NCBI GenBank assembly: GCA_963734955.1
Contig: CAVTJO010000014.1
Location: 124,001-188,000 of the forward strand
DNA from: UBA11986 sp963734955
GTDB lineage: Bacteria > Bacteroidota > Ignavibacteria > UBA10030 > UBA6906
Length of the DNA stretch: 64,000 nt
Reading direction: 5' to 3'
Shown here: in pieces, positions 1 to 6,936 of the stretch
Numbering within the stretch: the first letter of the stretch is position 1
How the letters are laid out: every line of letters starts with the position of its first letter
Notes under the pieces: model-generated
Told to the model about the DNA's origin: nothing
Seen by the model: only the letters and a program-made list of their open reading frames with translations
Databases searched by the model: none
Position numbers and translations under genes: made by a program

Positions 1-347
1 TCCATTCTGAAGGCTGCCAACAAATCCGCCAGGGGCTCCTTGGGGATGCTGAACTTCCGGACGGTCTCAGTCAGGGCAATGAAGACGGGGTGAGTTGCGT
101 TTCCCTTAAAACACTCATTCAAATGTTCCCCCCAATCGTCCAGCATTTCAAGTCGCCGTTCAGCCGTTGATTCGCCTTCATCTGCAAAGTCGTCGGCGAT
201 GCGGGCAAAGGCATAGAGAGTCCAAATATATGGTCGCTTTTCCCGTGGAATAAGGAACGATGCCACGGGGAAATTTTCATAGTGAGATTTGGCAAGCTGC
301 TCGCAAAATGCAAACGCCGCAGTCAGTTCAAGAGGATTTGCTGACAT
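1..347 (-). CDS. hpnC: Squalene/phytoene synthase, HpnC-like (partial, runs off left edge)
   Basis: Only the first ~115 residues are inside the window; the gene continues past base 1. The translated N-terminus has the HpnC-type 'YENFPVASFLIP' stretch (residues 23-34) and the first aspartate-rich motif DDFAD at residues 52-56, which in this family binds the Mg-diphosphate of farnesyl or presqualene diphosphate. HpnC works with HpnD and HpnE to make squalene for hopanoids, but related enzymes make carotenoid precursors, so the exact substrate is open. The start is ATG at 345-347. The gene was missed by a simple ORF list because it lacks an in-window stop. It is transcribed in the same direction as the NTF2-like gene upstream (364-798) with only 16 bases between them, so the two may form one transcript. 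Confidence 0.8.
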   Translation of the reverse strand, partial: MSANPLELTAAFAFCEQLAKSHYENFPVASFLIPREKRPYIWTLYAFARIADDFADEGESTAERRLEMLDDWGEHLNECFKGNATHPVFIALTETVRKFSIPKEPLADLLAAFRM

Positions 348-363
348 CGGAGAGTGATCGGCT

Positions 364-798
364 TCAGTTATAACGGAAGCGATATGCGTCCTCCTCCCCA
401 TCACCGGAGCTTACGCTTGCCAGGGGAGAGCCGTGGTGATGCACCATACGCCACTTTCCGGCTTCATGCTCAAAAATGTTCGTGGCGATGATGGACCGGG
501 TCTGGGCCAGCGGTCCGGACACAAACGTTACTTCCTCTTCCAGAACAACGATAGCGATATTGTTCAACACCCTTGCCCGGACATTTCTGAGCGAGAACTT
601 CATCCCCATTTCATTGGAGAATATTCTTCCCCAGCTCTGGCGTACCTCTTTCCAGCCAACGAGGGCATTCCATCCCGGGTGCGCACACACGACATGATCC
701 TTATGTGACCAGATCTCATCGATATCATCAAGGCTCTTCTGTTCGAATGCTTCGTAGAAACGGGCATTCTGCAGCAGTACTTCGTCTTCTGTCGTCAT
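364..798 (-). CDS. NTF2-like / SnoaL_3-type protein, 144 aa
   Basis: A compact alpha+beta barrel protein of the NTF2-like superfamily (SnoaL_3/DUF4440 type). The recognisable core is the 'HPGWNALVGW..V..SW..IF' region around residues 36-56, followed by the strand pattern and the C-terminal 'WRMVHHHGS' typical of these small proteins. Members may be ligand-binding or enzymes; no catalytic set can be assigned here. The open frame runs up to base 1104, but the upstream part is Cys-rich low-quality sequence and contains a good promoter (831-861). I therefore start at the ATG at 796-798 (MTTEDE). No strong ribosome binding site is visible, which is common in Bacteroidota. The hpnC-like gene follows. 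Confidence 0.75.
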   Translation of the reverse strand: MTTEDEVLLQNARFYEAFEQKSLDDIDEIWSHKDHVVCAHPGWNALVGWKEVRQSWGRIFSNEMGMKFSLRNVRARVLNNIAIVVLEEEVTFVSGPLAQTRSIIATNIFEHEAGKWRMVHHHGSPLASVSSGDGEEDAYRFRYN

Positions 799-830
799 GT
801 CGGGGAAGTCATGGTCGGAAAACAGTATGG

Positions 831-861
831 CAAATATATCCATTCCATTTCGAAAGTACAA
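831..861 (-). promoter_or_regulatory. Bacteroidota-type sigma-A promoter for the NTF2-like gene
   Basis: Read on the minus strand, TTG (complement of 859-861) is followed after 20 bases by TATATTTG (complement of 831-838). This matches the Bacteroidota consensus TTG - TAnnTTTG exactly in the -7 box. It lies about 33 bases upstream of the chosen ATG and inside the apparent N-terminal extension of the open frame, so it also argues for the shorter protein. Confidence 0.6.
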
Positions 862-1134
862 CGGAAAGAACAATACATACTGAACCAAAACGTCTTCTAC
901 CAATGTGTGGCAGGACAACGGTTCTTTGCTATCCAGTGTGTATTCTAGTCCAATGAAGGCAAGGCAATTCATGTTCGTAGAGGATGCATCTCCCGGAAAG
1001 AACGACTGATCAGGTTGTCTTGATTCACATCCGGTGCAACATAGTTGTGTTATTGGTCCCGTGTGACACGTCCGAGGACACGACAAACGCGGTGCACCAT
1101 CCACTGACGCCTTGCAATGTTGGCAGGGGCTTGC

Positions 1135-1167
1135 TTGCGCTTTTAGCCAATTAGTGGTATATTTTTC
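1135..1167 (+). promoter_or_regulatory. Probable sigma-A promoter of tRNA-Met
   Basis: TTG at 1135-1137, a spacer of 22 bases, then TATTTTTC at 1160-1167, one mismatch from TAnnTTTG. The same 'GGTATATTTTT' core recurs upstream of rfaE1 (27861-27870). The box ends 32 bases before the tRNA 5' end. Confidence 0.5.
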
Positions 1168-1199
1168 AAGGATTTCTGGGCTTTGAACGAGTCAACCTC

Positions 1200-1273
1200 G
1201 GCGGGATAGCTCAGCCGGTTAGAGCGTCGGAATCATAATCCGTAGGTCGGGGGTTCGAATCCCTCTCCCGCTA
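1200..1273 (+). tRNA. tRNA-Met(CAT), probably elongator
   Basis: A complete cloverleaf can be folded by eye. The acceptor GGCGGGA (1200-1206) pairs with TCCCGCT (1266-1272), starting with a G-T wobble. The D arm GCTC/GAGC encloses AGCCGGTTA. The anticodon loop ATCATAA gives anticodon CAT. The T arm GGGGG-TTCGAAT-CCCTC has one G-T pair. The discriminator is A (1273) and CCA is not encoded. Overall layout resembles elongator Met tRNAs of Bacteroidota rather than initiator. A CAT anticodon could also be lysidine-modified Ile2, which would be attractive next to tilS, but the GGCGGG acceptor fits Met better. Confidence 0.9.
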
Positions 1274-1320
1274 CATCGGACAATAGGTCTCACTCCCCTT
1301 GCATCGAGCGTTGCTGATGC

Positions 1321-1347
1321 TCCTTCGGTAACCCCTTACCCGGAGGA
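1321..1347 (+). other. Hairpin between tRNA-Met and tilS
   Basis: TCCTTCGGTAA (1321-1331), a CCCC loop, then TTACCCGGAGGA (1336-1347) form an 11-bp stem with one bulged C and one G-T pair. No T-run follows, so it is not a standard intrinsic terminator. It could be an RNA-processing or attenuation element in the 126-base leader between the tRNA and tilS, which otherwise shows nothing I recognise. Confidence 0.35.
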
Positions 1348-1399
1348 CCTCCACGTCCGCAGCGACGCCGCTTATGACATAGGGGATTTTTTCTAAGGG

Positions 1400-2830
1400 G
1401 TGGACAGAAAGACCATGTTCTCATCACGTGCGTTCCTGACACGCTTTCACGAGTTTAGTCGTCGCCGGCGTCTGATCGAAGAACGCAATAAGATCATCGC
1501 CGCAGTCAGTGGTGGTGCCGACTCCGTGGCTCTGCTCGACCTGCTCTCCAAGGAGCAGGAAGCGTTCGGGCTGACGGTGGTCGTCGCTCACTTCAACCAC
1601 CAGCTTCGCGGCGTGGAATCGGATGGGGACGAGCAGTTTGTGGCACAGCGGGCAAGGCATTACGGGTTTGAGTTCTACGTGGAGCGGGCGAATACAGCCG
1701 AGTACTCCCGATACACGAAGCTCGGGATCCAGGAGGCGGCACGCAACCTGCGGTACGAGTTCTTTGACAAATTGCTGATCTCGAGCGGGTTCGACAAGAT
1801 CGCCACCGCGCACAATGCGGACGACAATGCGGAGACAATCCTGCTGAACCTCTTCCGCGGCGCGGGCGTGCAGGGACTTTCGGGGATTCCTGTGTACCGT
1901 GAGGATCGAAAGATCATCCGTCCGTTATTGTTCGCCCAGAGGGATGAGATCGAACAGTACGCACAGATGGAATTGTTGGGATTCAGAACCGACACCTCGA
2001 ACCTTACGGATCATTACACGAGGAATTTCATCCGGCACAATATTCTCCCTCATGTCAAGAAGGAGGTCAATCCGAATCTTGTGCCGACGTTGAACCGCTC
2101 GGCCGAGTTGTTCCGTGAGCTGGAGGCGTTTCTCACCTACACGGCACGGCAGAGCTTTGAGCTGCTCATCGCCAGGAAAACGGACGACGAGCTTCACCTT
2201 GCAATTCCGCGGTTGCGAAGCAACCCGCTGCTGGTACAACAGTACATCATCATGCTGGCGGCGGAACACATTGCGCACCGCAAGCTCGACTATGACCAGG
2301 TCAACGCCATTCTTGATCTCACGGAGGGTTTGACCGGCTCATGGGTGGCAATCTCGAAGGACTATGTGGTATTCCGCGACCGCGAAAACCTGGTATTGCG
2401 CAGGATGGAGCCCGTGAACGACTTCAAGATCACGGTGCAACCCAACCACCGGTATGATTTTGACAGGTTCAGGTTTGCATCCGAGGTCGTTGATCCGAAG
2501 GTTGTGCAGTTCAACCCTCACGGCGCCGAGTTCATCGATGCCGATGTGATCGCGAACGGTGAGCTGGTCCTTCGGTCGTGGAGCGATGGCGACTCCTTCA
2601 TCCCGCTGGGTATGAAGACGAAAAAGAAGATTAGTGATTTCTTTGTTGATGCGAAGATCCCGATTTACGAAAAGCACCAGATCCCCATTCTGGAGACGAA
2701 AGACGGACAAGTGGTGTGGGTCTGCGGACAGCGAATCGATGACCGGTTCAAGATCACTGATGCCACGAAGCGCGTCATGAAGCTTGAATTCACGCGGACA
2801 GCGGAAAGAGAGAATGGCAAGAAAGGTTAG
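1400..2830 (+). CDS. tilS: tRNA(Ile)-lysidine synthase TilS
   Basis: TilS ligates lysine to C34 of the CAU-anticodon tRNA-Ile2, so it reads AUA instead of AUG; an essential cytoplasmic enzyme. The N-terminal PP-loop ATPase domain has the SGGADS signature at residues 37-42, and 'AHNADDNAET' further on is the conserved region of the same domain. A C-terminal TilS substrate-binding/B3-B4-like region fills the rest; 476 residues is normal for the family. The start is uncertain: GTG at 1400, or ATG at 1415 preceded by AGAAAG. The gene overlaps hpt by 17 bases, and hpt is followed closely by ftsH, reproducing the widespread tilS-hpt-ftsH operon. Confidence 0.95.
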   Translation: MDRKTMFSSRAFLTRFHEFSRRRRLIEERNKIIAAVSGGADSVALLDLLSKEQEAFGLTVVVAHFNHQLRGVESDGDEQFVAQRARHYGFEFYVERANTAEYSRYTKLGIQEAARNLRYEFFDKLLISSGFDKIATAHNADDNAETILLNLFRGAGVQGLSGIPVYREDRKIIRPLLFAQRDEIEQYAQMELLGFRTDTSNLTDHYTRNFIRHNILPHVKKEVNPNLVPTLNRSAELFRELEAFLTYTARQSFELLIARKTDDELHLAIPRLRSNPLLVQQYIIMLAAEHIAHRKLDYDQVNAILDLTEGLTGSWVAISKDYVVFRDRENLVLRRMEPVNDFKITVQPNHRYDFDRFRFASEVVDPKVVQFNPHGAEFIDADVIANGELVLRSWSDGDSFIPLGMKTKKKISDFFVDAKIPIYEKHQIPILETKDGQVVWVCGQRIDDRFKITDATKRVMKLEFTRTAERENGKKG

Positions 2831-3383
2831 CGTCAACGGCGACACCTTCGTGACGATGATCGGCGAACGAAGGATCAGGGCCAGGGTCAAACAACTCGCA
2901 AGAAAGATCAGCAAGGACTATCGCGGTTCCATTCCTGTGTTCATTGGCGTCCTCAACGGATCGTTTATTTTCTTCGCCGACCTGATCCGCGAGGTGACCA
3001 TCGACTGCGAGGTGGACTTCCTCAAACTCTCAAGCTATGGTGATGCCAAAATCAGCTCGGGCAACGTGAGGCTGCTGAAAGACCTGAACTGTCAGGTGGA
3101 GGGACGCGACATCATCATCGTTGAGGATATCGTGGATTCGGGACTCTCCATGCAGTACATCAAGAGTCTGATTACACGAGAGAACCCGAAATCATTTCGC
3201 ATTGTTACACTACTGTACAAGAAAGTACCCGTGAAGACCGCCGTGCAGATCGACTACATCGGCTTCACCATCCCCAAGGATTTCGTGATCGGGTACGGGC
3301 TTGATTATGCACAGAGGATGAGAAACCTGAAGGGCATTTACAAGATTAAGGAAACGCGGGCATCCGCATCGGCGAATGCCTAG
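2814..3383 (+). CDS. hpt: Hypoxanthine phosphoribosyltransferase
   Basis: Salvages hypoxanthine (and usually guanine) with PRPP to give IMP/GMP. The 189-residue length is typical. The PRPP-binding loop EDIVDSG lies near residues 105-111, and the purine-binding end 'DFVIGYGLDY' is present near the C-terminus. I start at the ATG at 2814 (MARKVSV) with a purine-rich AAAGAGAGA just upstream; a longer in-frame extension to 2784 would lie inside tilS and adds no recognisable sequence. The reading frame overlaps the end of tilS by 17 bases, suggesting translational coupling, and ftsH begins 21 bases downstream. Confidence 0.95.
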   Translation: MARKVSVNGDTFVTMIGERRIRARVKQLARKISKDYRGSIPVFIGVLNGSFIFFADLIREVTIDCEVDFLKLSSYGDAKISSGNVRLLKDLNCQVEGRDIIIVEDIVDSGLSMQYIKSLITRENPKSFRIVTLLYKKVPVKTAVQIDYIGFTIPKDFVIGYGLDYAQRMRNLKGIYKIKETRASASANA

Positions 3384-3404
3384 AGAGGATTAAGAGGACG
3401 GTAC

Positions 3405-5384
3405 ATGGACGAGCAGAAAAGAACTGACAAACGAAGCAGCGATTCAGATCGGAGGCGCAGCTTCCAGCGCCCGGGGAAACCGCGGCGGAGCGGGCAGCAA
3501 TTCAAATCCGACGACGACTTCAACTGGAACAAGGTCCTGAAAGTTGTACTCAGCTGGTCGGCCATCATCCTGCTGGTATTTCTGGTGATGACCCTCTTCA
3601 AAGGAACTGAAGGCACCGAGGTCGAACTGAGTTACACCGAGTACGAGCAATTCCTGAAGGAGGGAAAGATCGCCGAGGCCGTCGTCAAGAAGTCGGAGCT
3701 GACCAATTACGATTTCCATGGCGTGTTGAAGGCATCGGACCACGTACCGCGAAACGGCAAGGATGTTACGTTTCAGAAATTCACCCTCACCCTTCCGTTC
3801 ATCGACAGCAGCGTGATCGACGAGTGGACAAAGCAGGGGATTCATTTTTCCGTTGTGAAAGACGACAACCAGTGGATCAATGCGCTGGTATCATTTCTGC
3901 CGTGGGTATTGCTGCTCGTTGTCTGGCTGATCATCATGCGCCGGATGCAGGGTGGCGCCGGCGGACCTCGCGGCATCTTCTCGTTCGGGAAGAGCCGGGC
4001 CAAGATGCTGAACGAAGGCGCGCCGAAGGTCACATTCCTCGACGTCGCCGGTGCTGATGAAGCGAAGATGGAACTCATGGAGATCATTGAGTTCCTCAAG
4101 GAGCCGTCAAAATTTCAGAAGCTGGGCGGAAAGATCCCGAGAGGCGTCTTGCTGCTGGGCCCTCCCGGAACGGGGAAAACACTGCTTGCCCGTGCTGTTG
4201 CCGGGGAAGCTGGCGTCCCGTTCTTTTCAATCTCGGGTGCGGATTTCGTTGAAATGTTCGTTGGCGTTGGCGCGAGCCGCGTGCGTGACCTGTTTGAGCA
4301 GGGAAAAAAGAGCGCCCCATGCATCATCTTTATCGATGAGATCGATGCCGTCGGGCGTCACCGCGGCGCCGGACTCGGCGGCGGGCACGACGAACGCGAA
4401 CAGACACTGAATCAGTTGCTTGTGGAGATGGATGGATTTGAGCAGAACAGTGGCGTGATTATCATTGCAGCGACGAACCGTCCCGATGTCCTCGACCCCG
4501 CACTGATGCGCCCCGGACGATTCGACAGGCAGGTGGTCGTTGATAGACCGGATGTCAAGGGACGGGAGGGCATCCTCCGCGTCCACACGAAGAACATCCC
4601 CCTGGCTGAAGATGTGAAGCTCGAGACCCTTGCCAAGGGAACCCCCGGACTCGCCGGTGCGGATCTTGCAAACCTCGTGAATGAAGCGGCACTGCTTGCC
4701 GCGCGTCAGGGCGACAAGGCGGTAAGTATGCGACACTTTGAGGGCGCTAAGGACAAGGTGATGATGGGGATGGAGCGAAAGAGCATGATCATTTCCGAAA
4801 AAGAAAAGAAGGTCACCTCGTACCATGAAATCGGGCACGTCCTCGTTGCAAGGATGATTCCTGAAGCCGACCCTGTTCACAAGGTTACGATTATCCCACG
4901 AGGACGCGCGCTCGGGCTGACGACTTACCTCCCGATCGATGAGAAGCACACGTACTCAAAACCGTACCTGGAGGCAATGATCGCGTACGCTCTCGGCGGC
5001 CGTGCTGCAGAGATGCTGATTTTCGGTGAGCTTACCACCGGAGCGGGGAACGATATCGAGCGCGCTACGGAGCTCTCCCGCAAGATGGTCTGCGAATGGG
5101 GGATGAGCGACACGCTCGGACCACTGACGTATGGCCAGAAAGACGAGGAAATCTTCCTCGGGCGACAGATTGCCCGGCACAAGAACTACAGCGAAGAAAC
5201 CGCCATCTCAATTGACAGGGAGATCAAGGGTATAGTAGATGCCCAAATGAAACGGGCGGAGAAGATCCTGAAGGAAAACATGGATACGCTCAATCGTCTG
5301 GCGCTCGCATTGCTGGAACGCGAGATCCTCGACTCCGCCGAGATCGACCTGATCATCCGCGGAGAGCAACTTGCCTCCTGTTGA
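3405..5384 (+). CDS. ftsH: ATP-dependent zinc metalloprotease FtsH
   Basis: Membrane-anchored AAA+ protease that removes misassembled membrane proteins and short-lived regulators. After a charged N-terminal tail there is a first membrane segment (about residues 46-64), a periplasmic domain, and a second membrane segment (about 165-180). The AAA module follows, with Walker A GPPGTGKT near residue 252 and Walker B 'IIFIDEIDAVG'. The M41 zinc site is HEIGH at residues 474-478; the more usual form is HEAGH, so Ile here is a mild variation that keeps all ligands. 659 residues is a normal length. ATG at 3405 is preceded by AGAGGA. Third gene of the tilS-hpt-ftsH operon. Confidence 0.97.
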   Translation: MDEQKRTDKRSSDSDRRRSFQRPGKPRRSGQQFKSDDDFNWNKVLKVVLSWSAIILLVFLVMTLFKGTEGTEVELSYTEYEQFLKEGKIAEAVVKKSELTNYDFHGVLKASDHVPRNGKDVTFQKFTLTLPFIDSSVIDEWTKQGIHFSVVKDDNQWINALVSFLPWVLLLVVWLIIMRRMQGGAGGPRGIFSFGKSRAKMLNEGAPKVTFLDVAGADEAKMELMEIIEFLKEPSKFQKLGGKIPRGVLLLGPPGTGKTLLARAVAGEAGVPFFSISGADFVEMFVGVGASRVRDLFEQGKKSAPCIIFIDEIDAVGRHRGAGLGGGHDEREQTLNQLLVEMDGFEQNSGVIIIAATNRPDVLDPALMRPGRFDRQVVVDRPDVKGREGILRVHTKNIPLAEDVKLETLAKGTPGLAGADLANLVNEAALLAARQGDKAVSMRHFEGAKDKVMMGMERKSMIISEKEKKVTSYHEIGHVLVARMIPEADPVHKVTIIPRGRALGLTTYLPIDEKHTYSKPYLEAMIAYALGGRAAEMLIFGELTTGAGNDIERATELSRKMVCEWGMSDTLGPLTYGQKDEEIFLGRQIARHKNYSEETAISIDREIKGIVDAQMKRAEKILKENMDTLNRLALALLEREILDSAEIDLIIRGEQLASC

Positions 5385-5471
5385 ACGAAGCGGCAATGGT
5401 CAGGCTGCCGTTCAGCCGACTGTCGGCGAGACGCCATCTGGCCCCCCCGGCCCCGGCGTCAGTATCAAGCA

Positions 5472-6137
5472 ATGAACAATCTCCCGGATGTTGAGCGGAG
5501 TTACGCGGGCGAGCTTGCCCGCAAGGCAATTCATCTCAGCTCCCTCTCCATCCCGATCGTCTATTCATTCATCTCCACATCAACGGCACTCATGCTCCTG
5601 GTGCCGCTGACGCTGGTATTCGGGCTCGCCGACATAGCACGGCTCCTCTCTCCCGGGTTCCGACGTCGCTATCACGATTGGTTTGGCTGGCTGCTTCGAG
5701 CCCATGAGAAGAACGAGGAAGAAAAACGGCTGAACGGCGCAACCTACGTCCTGCTCTCGGCAACCATCGGCATTCTGCTGTTCCCAAAAGTCATCATCAT
5801 CACCGCATTTGCGATCCTCATTGTGTCGGACAGTGTGGCGGCGCTTGTCGGAAGAAAATTCGGACGCCATCCGTTCATGAAGAAGAGTTTCGAAGGGACG
5901 CTTGCGTTCTTTGTGAGTGCAGTTGCGGTCGTGTGCCTTGCCCCAAAGGTCAGCTACATTCCCGCTGAATACACGATCGGTATTGCGGCGGCACTTGTGG
6001 GTGCCATCGTGGAAGCGCTGCCTATCGCGCTCGACGATAATCTCTCCATCCCCTTCAGCATCGGTGCCGTCATGTGGATGATGTATAGCGTGTTCCTTCC
6101 CACCCTCAATGTGTTCGCACTGGACGCAGCCCGCTGA
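5472..6137 (+). CDS. SEC59/DGK1/VTE5-type (phytol/dolichol) kinase-like membrane protein
   Basis: A 221-residue integral membrane protein with about six hydrophobic segments. Family signatures are 'ELARKAIHL' at the N-terminus, 'NGATYVLL' midway, and 'SDSVAALVGRKFG...KSFEGTLAFF' in the C-terminal half, which is the CTP-dependent kinase/cytidylyltransferase-like core of the phytol kinase, dolichol kinase and DGK1 group. The lipid alcohol used cannot be told from sequence; polyprenol or phytol salvage are both possible. It begins 87 bases after ftsH without a clear ribosome binding site and ends two bases before the next gene, so it probably shares a transcript with both. Confidence 0.75.
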   Translation: MNNLPDVERSYAGELARKAIHLSSLSIPIVYSFISTSTALMLLVPLTLVFGLADIARLLSPGFRRRYHDWFGWLLRAHEKNEEEKRLNGATYVLLSATIGILLFPKVIIITAFAILIVSDSVAALVGRKFGRHPFMKKSFEGTLAFFVSAVAVVCLAPKVSYIPAEYTIGIAAALVGAIVEALPIALDDNLSIPFSIGAVMWMMYSVFLPTLNVFALDAAR

Positions 6138-6139
6138 CG

Positions 6140-6623
6140 ATGACTAGGGCAACGAACGCAACCAAGCACGTCTATCTCTCCGGTGGAATGGAGTATGCTG
6201 CCAACGAAGGACGGGACTGGAGGCAGACACTGGAAACATGGATCGAGTCAACCCTTGGGTGGAGCGTGTTTAATCCGAACCAAAGGAGCGACGAGTTCTT
6301 TCACGACACATTACCCGGGTGTTGACATCCGTGGCCTCAAGAATGCCGATCCGAACCAATACAAGAAGATTGTGGAGAAGCTTGTGGAACTGGATTGCTC
6401 GGAGATCGCTGAGCGATCTGATGTCGTCATCTGCTACTGGGACGACTCAGCCATGCGTGGTGCAGGCACAAAAGGCGAAGTTACCATCGCGAAACACTTT
6501 GGCAAGCCGGTCTACATGGTCACCCGTGTGCCCCTGAATGAAATCCCCGGATGGGTGCTCGCCTGCACGACGCGCATATTCCCGACATTTGAAGAGCTTC
6601 GGCTCTTTCTCAAAAGCCTTTGA
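6140..6623 (+). CDS. Nucleoside 2-deoxyribosyltransferase-like protein, interrupted by a +1 frameshift
   Basis: Two overlapping open frames give one coherent protein. Frame 1 (6140-6325) supplies the 'VYLSGGMEYA' start and ends '...DTLPGC' at a TGA. The next frame picks up as 'PGVDIRGLK...' and runs to 6623 with 'AERSDVVICYWD' and 'GAGTKGEVTIA', the part that resembles nucleoside 2-deoxyribosyltransferase-like and DUF4406 Rossmann proteins. Total length is 3n+1, so removing one base restores about 160 residues; the GGG at 6317-6319 is a good candidate. It may be a sequencing insertion, a true mutation or, less likely, recoding. The ATG lies two bases after the upstream stop. Function is inferred only from the fold. 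Confidence 0.6.
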
Positions 6624-6729
6624 TCGTCACATGAGCGACAAGAAAATGCTCATGTTGAAATGATCTCGCTTGCGTGAATCATGGGGACATGGCACCACAC
6701 ACGATGACGGCCAGGTCCTCACCCAAAGG

Positions 6730-6770
6730 CTGATGACATCAGTCGAACCTTTGTCGCCGGAGGTGACAAA
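6730..6770 (+). other. Palindrome and hairpin in the leader of the first T9SS cargo gene
   Basis: The 313-base gap 6624-6936 holds a perfect 13-base palindrome, CTGATG-A-CATCAG (6730-6742), and a 9-bp hairpin, TTTGTCGCC / GGTGACAAA (6750-6758 with 6762-6770, one G-T pair, loop of 3). Neither is followed by a T-run. The short palindrome looks like an operator; the hairpin could be an RNA element in the 5' leader. No known riboswitch class was recognised, and there is no further gene in the gap. Confidence 0.35.
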
Positions 6771-6936
6771 AGCCTCTCTCCCCCCAACAAATCCCTTGCT
6801 TCTCGTGCGGGAATTTTCATTCTTAGTACAATTCGTTCCTGCCGGCTCCCGCCCCTGGCCATCATCGCAATGTACTGATGATGGAACTTGCCGGACTAAC
6901 CAACCGCTCTATCAATCACAACATCAAAGGGTCGTC

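Noticed and set aside
799..1104. N-terminal extension of the NTF2-like protein to base 1104
   Set aside because: It is Cys/Pro-rich, lacks any family match, and contains a good sigma-A promoter reading in the same direction.
6670..6936. Extended start of the first T9SS cargo protein at 6670
   Set aside because: The extension shows no signal sequence; a signal peptide begins at 6937 with AAAGG just before it.
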